Assembly (NCBI GenBank): GCA_965263365.1
Contig: OZ253672.1
Span: 1,550,001-1,614,000, forward strand
DNA from: CANMUM01 sp965263365
GTDB lineage: Bacteria; Pseudomonadota; Alphaproteobacteria; Rhodobacterales; Rhodobacteraceae
DNA: 64,000 nt
Reading direction: 5' to 3'
Shown here: in pieces, positions 17,512 to 25,369 of the stretch
Position numbering within the stretch: position 1 is the first letter of the stretch
How the letters are laid out: every line of letters begins with the position of its first letter
The notes under the pieces: model-generated
What the model saw: the letters and a program-made list of their open reading frames with translations, nothing else
Database searches by the model: none
Told to the model about the DNA's origin: nothing
Program-made: the position numbers and the translations under genes

Positions 17512-18700
17512 TAGCTTCTCCTTTCAGTGATTTTGGTTTATGTAAAACTGAATATTGAATGACAATTTGCGAGCTTATCGCAAGGTATGTCATAGCAAGA
17601 ATTAAGACAACGAATAAAATAGTTAGTGAATTGAACTTCAGCGGCAAAACAAGCGATAAGCAAATTCCAAGTGCGCCTATCAAATAACTTGCAAATGAAA
17701 TTCTAGATACAATTGATTGAAGATTAACAGCAAGAGTAACAAGTGAAAGTGAAGATATAAAACACAATACTGCAACGACAATTTTCGAATTTACAAACAT
17801 ACCACTCCTGAAATATTCAACCACAAAAATCGTAGCGCCAGCGACAACAGATGCGAACAGTGCCAAACCTAAAGAAAAAGCAATAAATGAACCGATGCTT
17901 GGGTCTTTCTTGCGTGATAAATTAGAGACCAAAATGGGTACTGCATTCTCTTGTACGAATAAAATAAACAATCCGTACGCAAAATGGCGTAAGGAAATAT
18001 AATGACTTGCGTCGATATGAAGAATTTTAAATACTAGTAAATCGGTAACGCCCAAGAGATATAACAAAAATACGGGAGCGCTTGTTTTTATACCTGATAA
18101 ACTCGACATTTTTACATTTTTTATATTCTGTGCATATAGAGGTTTAGTTCCTATTATCATGGCTGTTACAAAAGATAACTTTATTAAAATGACGAGTGCT
18201 AAAAAGGTCGCTTCTGTTAGCAATCCGCTAACGCCCAAATAAAAAATAAGAATACAGAAACTGATATGCAAAGAGGCATTAATACTTCCCAGAAAAACTA
18301 AACGGTTGTTGGATCTCAATTGGCTATCGCAAATCAGCTGCAGACCAATCGCGAAGCCCAAAACAATCCCTAATTTAAAGTTCATTGGAATTTGGATTAA
18401 GGCAACAATAATCAATCCGAGTATTGAAGCAAACACCGAGAAAAACACCAAATGCCAAAATGTTGTGTCTCTCAAAATATCCGAAGTTCTTGCGGACGCT
18501 GGAATAGCAAAGGCAGCACCAAATTGAAAAATTGCTCCGACGACCGTTCCCAATGCTAGTGCAACAGAAATTTCGGCGAACCTATCAATGCCGACAAAAA
18601 GAAGAGCCGAAATGGAAGCTAAAAAGAAAGATCCCGCTGCCAGCGAAGAAAGAAAAACAAACTTTAAAGTTGTTGGAATATTCCAAATATAGCCAATCAT
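17501..18700 (-). CDS. Polytopic membrane protein, flippase-like
   Basis: A 399-residue integral membrane protein with about 11-12 hydrophobic segments spread over the whole length and short polar loops. The pattern (paired helices, charged RTSD, QLRSNNR and NLSRKKDPS loops) resembles polysaccharide exporters of the MATE/Wzx superfamily, but no diagnostic motif was seen. The neighbours (glycosyltransferase, prenyl-phosphate transferase, epimerase) make lipid-linked sugar translocation the best guess. The ATG overlaps the restored frame of the upstream EEP gene as ATGA and is preceded by AAGGAACG. Confidence 0.65.
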   Translation of the reverse strand: MIGYIWNIPTTLKFVFLSSLAAGSFFLASISALLFVGIDRFAEISVALALGTVVGAIFQFGAAFAIPASARTSDILRDTTFWHLVFFSVFASILGLIIVALIQIPMNFKLGIVLGFAIGLQLICDSQLRSNNRLVFLGSINASLHISFCILIFYLGVSGLLTEATFLALVILIKLSFVTAMIIGTKPLYAQNIKNVKMSSLSGIKTSAPVFLLYLLGVTDLLVFKILHIDASHYISLRHFAYGLFILFVQENAVPILVSNLSRKKDPSIGSFIAFSLGLALFASVVAGATIFVVEYFRSGMFVNSKIVVAVLCFISSLSLVTLAVNLQSIVSRISFASYLIGALGICLSLVLPLKFNSLTILFVVLILAMTYLAISSQIVIQYSVLHKPKSLKGEANVT

Positions 18701-19651
18701 ACACCGTTCCTTTTAGCACTGCATATAATTGCTTTGTGATCAGATAGAACGCTTGCTAAGTTTGGGCTTTCGCAATTCTGGAGATCTATGTTTTTTCCTG
18801 CTAAGTAATCCAACTGCCAAATTGGAAACTCTCCGTTTGGAAACGTTCGAGCAGAATAGAACGAGGTTAAGGAGTTCATGGTCTTACGCATCTCGGGCAT
18901 CAAAAGAGTCGAATTGAAATCCCCCCCCCAGAATTACGGCTTCGTTGGAACTTAACAATTTGTTTAAATTTTGAAATAGGATTTCTCGCTCAATAAGAGC
19001 TTGGTGAAAATACTGCCAAAAATCTTCATCAAAAATATTACTTAGTAGTGTTATGTGTACGGGAACATGAACATTAATTATAAGCGTCTCATCATATCGA
19101 ACCGCCAACAAAGAGGCGCTTTGAAACACAAGCGACCCTCCCTCAGATTTACTGGCTATCACCAGTTCCCCGTGTTGCCAAATTTCCCTGAAATCGCAAC
19201 ATGTTGACAAGAAATTTGTTCCAAATATTTCGGCTAGAGTGCTATTCTCATAATCCCAATAAATATGTTCTTGAAGGAGTATAAAATCTGATTCAAATGA
19301 GGCCACCGCATTAGAGAATTCCTGGTCTCCCTCTTTTTGATCCCAATACTCTGTATTCCAGGTAGCAATATCGAAAGCCTGTGTTTGTTTATCAGCCTTG
19401 CCATAGCCTGAAAAAAGCGTATTCGAAACCAAAGGTATAGAACAAACCGTCGCAAAAAATAAAAAATTAAGTGACTTAGGTTTCGAAAAGTTAGTGGTGA
19501 TAACAAGTAAAAAAAATAAGAAGACAAAATAGAGAAAAAGTGGTGTGCTTTGGATCAAAATTACATAATGGAACTTATCACTTGGTATATACGGAAATAT
19601 TATCCAAAAAGTAGCGAGTATTTTTGCCCAAAGCCGAATAACTTCAAGCAT
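18697..19651 (-). pseudogene. EEP-type phosphodiesterase/phosphatase, out of frame at a G9 tract
   Basis: Membrane-anchored protein of the endonuclease/exonuclease/phosphatase superfamily. Three hydrophobic segments (first about 85 residues) precede a catalytic domain with ATWNTEYWDQ, ILLQEH and NVHVPVH. At 18921-18929 nine G (minus strand) shift the frame, giving GGGFQFDSF and a stop at 18884. With eight G the frame reads GGDFNSTLL, the expected GDFN metal motif. It then continues through FPIWQLDYL and LSDHKAI to a TGA at 18697 that overlaps the flippase ATG as ATGA. Everything except the tract looks intact, so this is either a phase-variable gene in the off state or a homopolymer indel. ATG 19651 overlaps the end of the GT2 gene; a further in-frame start exists at 19669. 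Confidence 0.8.
18921..18929 (-). repeat. G9 homopolymer inside the EEP gene
   Basis: Nine consecutive C on the plus strand (G on the coding strand) in the codons for the GDFN catalytic motif. Eight restores the frame, and nine as shown destroys it. Runs of this length in coding DNA are prone to slippage in replication and also to sequencing error. Confidence 0.9.
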
Positions 19652-20657
19652 ACTGCCCCCAATCGCCATACATTTTTCGAAACTTTGGGGAATAGCAATA
19701 TTTGACTAATTCGCTTATGACACCGAGCCCCGCGGCTATATGGAATAGCAAATACCAAATAGAAAAACCCAAAGTTTTGGCAAATCCCAACTTCTTGAAA
19801 GACTCGACATATATGTCTCTCTCAATCCAAATCATGGCCAAGTAAGTTCCCAAGAATATTAGCATCATAGGTGGGAATAAAATCGATAGTGATAGGCAAA
19901 TCAGAAGAACCCCTGATAGTCCAGTTCCGACTAGCCGAGACTTGGTTTCAAATCCTTTCATTCCACTCCGCTTTTGGAAATAAAATGGGACACGATCACG
20001 ACTTCTTCTCCAAAACTTTTTGAGCATTGGTATCAATAAGTAATCATCGTCATGCTGCCCTCGAACAAGATCACTTAGAATAATTTTTCCTTGTCGAGAA
20101 AGTCTCTCGCCATAGTCAATTTCTTCGGTTTGCTGTAAGGAAGTGTTAAAAACACCTACCTTTCCAAATACGTCTCGCTTAATTGCCCCAAGAGAAAAAA
20201 AGCCAGCTGAGACCTCACCTATCGAAGCAATCCTCCATACATACGCTTGTAATGATCTAAACTCTTCCCAAATACTATGTCTGATGAGGGGATATGCTTC
20301 GTAAATGCCGCACACTGAAACGATGTTATCTTGGGATGTTAAAATTGAAACGGCAGAAGCAATCGCATCTGCCTCAAGAACCACGTCAGCGTCCACAAAA
20401 AAGAGTATCGAGCCATTTGAAACAGAAACCCCTAGATTTCTCGCTGCTGCAACTCCTGCATTTTTGTCAGTTTGAAACAATCGTACAGGGTATGTTTTAG
20501 CTATCGCGAAGGAATTATCTGTACTGTGATCATCTACTATTATTATTTCAATATTTGAGTAGTATTGATTCTGAATGGCTTTGATACATTCTCCCAAAAT
20601 TTGTTCATAATTGTAGCTGGGCACGATGACCGAAACTAGAGGATAAGAACTACGCAT
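19644..20657 (-). CDS. Glycosyltransferase family 2
   Basis: Membrane-bound sugar transferase of the GT-A fold, 337 residues. The N-terminal domain shows VSVIVPSYNYEQIL, IIIVDDHSTDNS, ARNLGV and the metal-binding ILFFVDADVVLE. The C-terminal third (about 245-320) carries hydrophobic segments that anchor it in the inner membrane. A substrate carried on polyprenyl phosphate is likely from the gene order. RBS AGGGGG precedes ATG 20657, 8 bp after the UbiA-type gene. The end overlaps the start of the EEP gene. Confidence 0.9.
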   Translation of the reverse strand: MRSSYPLVSVIVPSYNYEQILGECIKAIQNQYYSNIEIIIVDDHSTDNSFAIAKTYPVRLFQTDKNAGVAAARNLGVSVSNGSILFFVDADVVLEADAIASAVSILTSQDNIVSVCGIYEAYPLIRHSIWEEFRSLQAYVWRIASIGEVSAGFFSLGAIKRDVFGKVGVFNTSLQQTEEIDYGERLSRQGKIILSDLVRGQHDDDYLLIPMLKKFWRRSRDRVPFYFQKRSGMKGFETKSRLVGTGLSGVLLICLSLSILFPPMMLIFLGTYLAMIWIERDIYVESFKKLGFAKTLGFSIWYLLFHIAAGLGVISELVKYCYSPKFRKMYGDWGQYA

Positions 20658-20665
20658 AATACCCC

Positions 20666-21595
20666 CTAAAAAATTTTCAAATCGATCAATAGCATCATTG
20701 CAAAGATACCGACCAGTGTTAAATTAATACGGTCATGAAGAAGTGTTTCCGTAGGTTCTATATTTGCAGCTATCATGAGCGATAGTGACTGTGATAAAAC
20801 AATAATAATTCCTATTGAGAGCAAAGTGATTACCACTTTCGAGAGCCCTAACAACTCTTCTATACTACCTGAACCACTCGCGAAAAATGCAACTAAAGCA
20901 CCAACTGCTAGATGTGAAACAAATAGCATCATCCAAACTAGACGTTTTTTATCGTAAAAAGAGGGTACACGCTTTATCGCGCCGCGTTGGGAAGCTAATT
21001 TAACCAATCGTTTACCCAGAGCTAGCCCAAGAGCACCGAAAAATATTGGGCCGATCAGCAATTGAATCTCATCGAGAGCACCGGTGACAACTATTCCAAC
21101 GTAAAATCGCAATAAGAAGCCGAATGAAACTAAAGTGACATCAATAATCGCAAGATCTTTACCAATTTTAGAATAAAAAATATTCAGTACTGAGTAAGCA
21201 ATAATCAGAAACATCGCTTCAATTGAAATTGACGCGGCTAGTACTAGCGATGCCCCGAATGCGAAAGCAGAGAACAAAAATGCCTCATTCTCACTAATTC
21301 GCCCAGACGGTACAGGGCGGTCACACTTTTTGGGATCCATCATATCATAGAAGGAATCCAAGGCATCGTTGATTGAATAAACTGCGATCGATGCACACCA
21401 AAACGAAATGGCAGCAACTATTGGAGGAAATATGTTTTCAATACCCGCTCCAGATAACAGCCAAGGAAGCAACACCAATAAGTTTTTTATTCCATGCAGT
21501 GGGCGCGCAATTTCCAGTAACGCCACCATTTTTTTTGTTCTATTTTGCGAATTGGTCAGTACGTTAAGTTTACTAACATTAACTTCATGTTCCAT
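20666..21595 (-). CDS. UbiA-family prenyltransferase, decaprenyl-phosphate phosphoribosyltransferase type
   Basis: Integral membrane enzyme of the UbiA superfamily, 309 residues with about nine hydrophobic segments. The first Asp motif is NDALDSFYDMMDPKKCDRP (NDxxDxxxD). The second conserved region, YSKIGKDLAIIDV followed by FGFLLRFYVG, resembles enzymes that add phosphoribose to decaprenyl phosphate more than quinone or heme prenyltransferases. That specificity is an inference from motif shape. Start ATG 21595 with GGGAGA, 10 bp behind the epimerase gene. In context it would supply the lipid-linked sugar used by the GT2 next door. Confidence 0.8.
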   Translation of the reverse strand: MEHEVNVSKLNVLTNSQNRTKKMVALLEIARPLHGIKNLLVLLPWLLSGAGIENIFPPIVAAISFWCASIAVYSINDALDSFYDMMDPKKCDRPVPSGRISENEAFLFSAFAFGASLVLAASISIEAMFLIIAYSVLNIFYSKIGKDLAIIDVTLVSFGFLLRFYVGIVVTGALDEIQLLIGPIFFGALGLALGKRLVKLASQRGAIKRVPSFYDKKRLVWMMLFVSHLAVGALVAFFASGSGSIEELLGLSKVVITLLSIGIIIVLSQSLSLMIAANIEPTETLLHDRINLTLVGIFAMMLLIDLKIF

Positions 21596-21605
21596 TATTT
21601 TCTCC

Positions 21606-22646
21606 CTACATAATTGATTTTACGAAACCAACAAGTGGATCGCGCCAAACATTCCGATGCCCTTTTCCGTAAACCCAGTCCTGTTTTTGATGAATGTTAT
21701 CTAAATACCAATTAAACGATTGCTTCAGAGCTTCGAGCCCGTTGTATTGGGGCTGGAAACCAATTATGTTACGCGCTTGTTCTATTGAAACAGTTGAGCC
21801 ATTAGTAAGATTCTCAACGAGGCGACTGTATACTTGTGACACCCCTAAAATATTTGTTGTTTTTAAAATTGGTCTCGCTAAATTTTCAGGCACATTCAGG
21901 ACTTTTTTTCCAAAATTTGCGGAGTCCAAAATCGATTGAAATAGAAAACCAATAGAATGTTCTGCTATCGATGCGATATTAAAAACTTGGCCATTAGCCT
22001 GATTGATATTTTTTATAGCTAGTTCAATCGCACTTACCATATCGTCAACATGAAGGAATTGATACACAGCGTCGCCAGAACCAATTATTGGAAAACGTTT
22101 TCCATTCGCAGAAAAATCAAATAAATATGAAAACAAGCCGAGACGCCCAGGGCCAATAGTGGCTTTAGGTCTCAGGATAGTCCAAGAAACTTCATTGCTA
22201 TACCCAAGAATAAGAGGCAGTAACTCCTCAGATCTGATTTTTGCCGTATTATATGCATCCCATTTACGTGGCGAGTGATTTTCCGTTATATTAGGAAGGT
22301 GGTTCGGGCCGTAAACCGCAGTACTTGAAACATGAATAAACCGCTTTACTCTATTTTTTCTAGCCCAATGTAATAATCTTGCGGTTGCTCTTACATCGGT
22401 TTGAAAGATTTCTTCACTTGAATAGCTCGGAAGCGCGGCTGCACAGTGAAGGACAATGTCTACGTCGTCTGGTAGCAAGTGCTCTAGATTCTTATCACGC
22501 AAATCGATTCGCAGTTTATCTTGAAAGCTATCAGCTAAGCGATCAAGTTGATAAACTCGCGCGAAGTTAAGGTTTGTATTGAGTAAGAACCGCTGAGCAA
22601 TAAATCCCTGAGACCCAGTTACCAGAATTTTTCCAAAGTTTTCCAT
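21606..22646 (-). CDS. NAD-dependent sugar epimerase/dehydratase
   Basis: Extended short-chain dehydrogenase acting on sugar nucleotides or lipid-linked sugars, 346 residues. It has the Rossmann motif GSQGFIAQRF near residue 12, DIVLHCAA, the serine of VSSTAVYGPN and the YNTAK catalytic pair. LRPKATIGPGR and HVDDM follow further on. The exact substrate cannot be told. It is the first biosynthetic gene of the minus-strand operon. Upstream are GGAGGGGG and a 14-bp palindrome, then a MerR-type regulator gene transcribed the same way. Confidence 0.88.
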   Translation of the reverse strand: MENFGKILVTGSQGFIAQRFLLNTNLNFARVYQLDRLADSFQDKLRIDLRDKNLEHLLPDDVDIVLHCAAALPSYSSEEIFQTDVRATARLLHWARKNRVKRFIHVSSTAVYGPNHLPNITENHSPRKWDAYNTAKIRSEELLPLILGYSNEVSWTILRPKATIGPGRLGLFSYLFDFSANGKRFPIIGSGDAVYQFLHVDDMVSAIELAIKNINQANGQVFNIASIAEHSIGFLFQSILDSANFGKKVLNVPENLARPILKTTNILGVSQVYSRLVENLTNGSTVSIEQARNIIGFQPQYNGLEALKQSFNWYLDNIHQKQDWVYGKGHRNVWRDPLVGFVKSIM

Positions 22647-22661
22647 TTAGCACACCCCCTC

Positions 22662-22675
22662 CGTTCGCGCGAACG
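22662..22675 (-). promoter_or_regulatory. 14-bp palindrome CGTTCGCGCGAACG before the epimerase gene
   Basis: Perfect palindrome in the 57-bp gap between the MerR-type gene and the epimerase gene, directly before the ribosome site. It could be an operator or form an RNA hairpin near the site. Its composition stands out in an AT-rich gap. Confidence 0.45.
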
Positions 22676-22703
22676 CGTCTATTAAGTAAACAATTTAAAT
22701 AAA

Positions 22704-23459
22704 CTAATGTATAATTAGAGCCTCAAACTCAGGCCGATGCACGGATGCAAATTCATAGTTTGTATATATTTCAACGGGTCGTTCCGTCACGAACCCCTTA
22801 ACTTCGTTCAAAGCGTCGTAACTGTTATCGAAGCAGTCATAACGTCCCCAATGTCCTTTTGCGAGCACCGCAACTGATCTGGTTTCACAAACAAATTCTT
22901 TTCTTAAATCGGCGGTGATCGCATTTCGTCTATTATCTGGAATTGGTCTATAACAATGCATTTCAACCCAATTTGAGTTTTCGTTTCCGTAATGAACAGT
23001 TATTTGATCTGAGGTTACTTTATCCTCGTCTAACTTTGTAATGCAGTAATTTATAAAATTGCACACGTCATTTTTTCGAACTGTTCTTGTAATTCCAAAT
23101 GACCAAAACCCGCCATAGTTTATTGGAAAGGGAGCTTTATTTTTTTGGGTGAAAAATTGGTTTAAGTGATCGGCTGTGTTGTTTAGATTATGAATTTGCC
23201 GAGTAATTTTGTCCAAAATGGGTTCAATTAAATTGTGAGCATTTTCTGGTGTAGCCGAGAGTACATCTCGGATATCTTCTATAGAAAACCGTGCTTGACG
23301 TAACTCACGAATTAATTGTCCAATTTTCACGTCTTCACTACTGAAAAATGCCGCGCCCTTTTCATTTAACTTTGGAGAAAGTAGCTTTTTTTGTTCGTAC
23401 ACCCTTAATGCCTTTCTCGACATTCCCGTTTTTGCTAAAAATTGAGTGCGTGAAAACAT
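22704..23459 (-). CDS. MerR-type transcriptional regulator
   Basis: DNA-binding regulator of 251 residues. The N-terminal winged helix has FLAKTGMSRKALRVYEQKKL and the second HTH-like segment FSIEDIRDVLSA. A coiled-coil helix (about 80-105) precedes a C-terminal domain of about 140 residues that resembles effector-binding domains of the GyrI/BmrR type in pattern only. No metal-binding cysteine set is visible, so an organic effector is more likely. It stands directly upstream of the surface-sugar operon on the same strand and may control both itself and that operon. A 17-bp perfect inverted repeat lies 32 bp before its start. Confidence 0.85.
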   Translation of the reverse strand: MFSRTQFLAKTGMSRKALRVYEQKKLLSPKLNEKGAAFFSSEDVKIGQLIRELRQARFSIEDIRDVLSATPENAHNLIEPILDKITRQIHNLNNTADHLNQFFTQKNKAPFPINYGGFWSFGITRTVRKNDVCNFINYCITKLDEDKVTSDQITVHYGNENSNWVEMHCYRPIPDNRRNAITADLRKEFVCETRSVAVLAKGHWGRYDCFDNSYDALNEVKGFVTERPVEIYTNYEFASVHRPEFEALIIH

Positions 23460-23490
23460 GATTTTACCCCTTTGTGATTCTTAACTTACC

Positions 23491-23507
23491 TTTGCCCCAG
23501 GGGCAAA
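23491..23507. promoter_or_regulatory. Probable operator of the MerR-type regulator
   Basis: Perfect inverted repeat TTTGCCCC-A-GGGGCAAA, 17 bp, 32 bp upstream of the regulator start. MerR proteins typically bind such dyads between the -35 and -10 elements of their target promoters. Autoregulation is the natural reading. GC-rich arms in AT-rich DNA make chance less likely. Confidence 0.6.
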
Positions 23508-23886
23508 AACAATCTTTTTTCATTTAATGTGATTTTGTGTGCAAAAATGAGGCAAAATAGATCGTGTTCGATGTGTCTTTTCGGCATAGAGAAATTTTAC
23601 ATTTAGATCTAAAGCAATCTGATATGGGTTTATATATTCAGGTGCACGGCGCAAATGAATTAAGACACGAGTACTATTCTCGATTCTAAATTTTCAGTAT
23701 GAGATGTTGAGTTTGTTACCGACAAGGTTGAACGCTACCATTAACTATTACTCATAAATTTAATCATTCCTTACCCCACAGCACGTCAATTTCTGCAAAA
23801 TCCAATGCGATTGAGGTGTTTTTATTTTTTAGCACAAAGTCAAGATTGTACAATCACCGTGCCTTTACAATCTAACCAAAATCATT

Positions 23887-24063
23887 ATGGCAAGGAAAAA
23901 TTCGAGCGCGGCCATTCGCATCAGCGTGGAGACACGAAAAAGGCTCGGGAAGCTCTATCTCAAAACGGAAAGCGGTATATATCTTGAGACCTATGAGGCC
24001 AAAATCATACATTTGCTCTGGTTTTATGAGAACGATTTAATCAGAAAAACAGCTGGCTCTTAG
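23887..24063 (+). CDS. Small hypothetical protein, possibly ribbon-helix-helix
   Basis: An ATG-started frame of 58 codons, MARKNSSAAIRISVETRKRL at the N terminus. The IRISVETRKRLGKL segment resembles the strand and first helix of ribbon-helix-helix DNA-binding proteins such as antitoxins. No toxin gene adjoins it. No clear ribosome site (AAATCATT precedes the start). It sits in a decayed region, so it may itself be a remnant. Confidence 0.3.
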   Translation: MARKNSSAAIRISVETRKRLGKLYLKTESGIYLETYEAKIIHLLWFYENDLIRKTAGS

Positions 24064-24630
24064 GCGGCTTGGATGCTGCATTTCCCGCGCTTGGTGCCTA
24101 CAGCTGCGCCTACATGCCCCTACCAAATTTTTGACGAAATCAGGGTGAACAGGTTACAATTTTATTGAGCCTCGTGTTTGAAACCTTGCAAGGTCACGGT
24201 GGTTCACTTGCTATATTTTTCTAAAAATTTCGTATGAATGATGCACAACGGTTTCCAAAGAAGGAATCGTATACCGATTGAAGCTTCTCGATCCACAGCT
24301 ATGATTTTGTTATTGGAAATGGCCCAAATACAGGAAAGACCGTTCACCTTATGGAACTGCGCACCATGAAGAAACGCTGGTCGGAAGAATGCAATTCGTA
24401 TTTTGACCAAAAGCACTATATCACCATAACGCTAACCCAGTTTTTGGCATTGTATAAGGCGATGAAAGCAAACGTCGCGCAATTGGGTGAGCTAGAGACG
24501 CCAGAGCAATATCACTCCATTACTGGCGAATACCATTTTATCAGAGCAGGATAAATATACTCCTCCAGCTCGCAGTAGATGCGGCGCACACGCTTATGGT
24601 TCCAAGCAAAACCTTGGGCGTTACGAAGAT
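24064..24630. other. Degenerate stretch without a supportable gene
   Basis: Several short frames on both strands with peptide-like composition, such as a plus-strand frame ending near 24554, but none matches a known family. The G+C content is a little higher than flanking intergenic DNA, consistent with worn-down coding sequence. Confidence 0.4.
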
Positions 24631-25004
24631 ACAAATAGCAAAGCCAAGGTCGAGGAATTCATCACACGGTCGTTGATTAATCATGAAGAGATGAACATCA
24701 CCGACTACATCAGTCCCGAGACCTACATCCAACACAACCCAATGGTTGCAGACGGCCTAGAAGGGTTCGGTGCGTTCATGGCCGAGATCGCAGAAAAGGT
24801 ATATCAATGGAGCATCACACCGTACATCAGATCGTGTGTGAAGGAAACTTTGTTCTAACTATGTCTGAAGGCGCGTTCGGCGGAGAACCTCAAGCATTCT
24901 ATGACCTCTTTCGCTTGGAAGAGGGCTTAATCGTTGAGCATTGGGATATCATTGCGCCGATGCAAGCCGCAGACGCACCACACAATGAATCGGGTAAGTT
25001 CTAA
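24631..25004 (+). pseudogene. SnoaL/NTF2-like protein, frameshifted
   Basis: Two adjoining frames together spell a SnoaL-like domain. The first reads NSKAKVEEFITRSL then YISPETYIQHNPMVADGLEG. After AEIAE, near 24796, the reading must move by one base to continue as ISMEHHTVHQIVCEGNFVL, then QAFYDLFRLEEGLIVEHWD and a stop at 25004. YIQHNP and FYDLFRxExGxIVEHWD are hallmarks of these small cone-shaped domains, which bind or isomerise small organic molecules. The first frame stays open upstream to about 24496 without recognisable homology, so the start is lost or unclear. Confidence 0.7.
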
Positions 25005-25369
25005 TGGAACGCCGCACGCATTTTCTTGGTCTGGAGGCTATTGAGCAAGGGCGAAAGCTATAGGGGTCGTGAAAAAGCTTTAGATATACAGCCATCCAGG
25101 CTGTAAACACTTGCAAGAACAAATGTGAATGAGGATAGAAGGAAGGAAACCGCTGGGGAAACTCCGCGGCGCTTTATGGGCTTCAAAGCTCACTACTTTG
25201 ATGGGAGCCCAAGCTCGCGGAATTCAACAGGTACAGCAGTACATTACGTTAGGCAAAAGGCCGGATAGATAACCGCCGCCGGAAAAAATGTCATCAAATG
25301 TCAAATTACATTATTGCAAAAACAGCGCCATCCACACATGACAACACCGGTTGATTGAACAACCAATGC
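25005..25369. other. 365-bp stretch without a supportable gene
   Basis: Moderately GC-rich DNA between the SnoaL remnant and the Hint-protein gene. No open frame with a family match and no tRNA-like fold was seen. It may be more remnant sequence of the same region. Confidence 0.4.
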
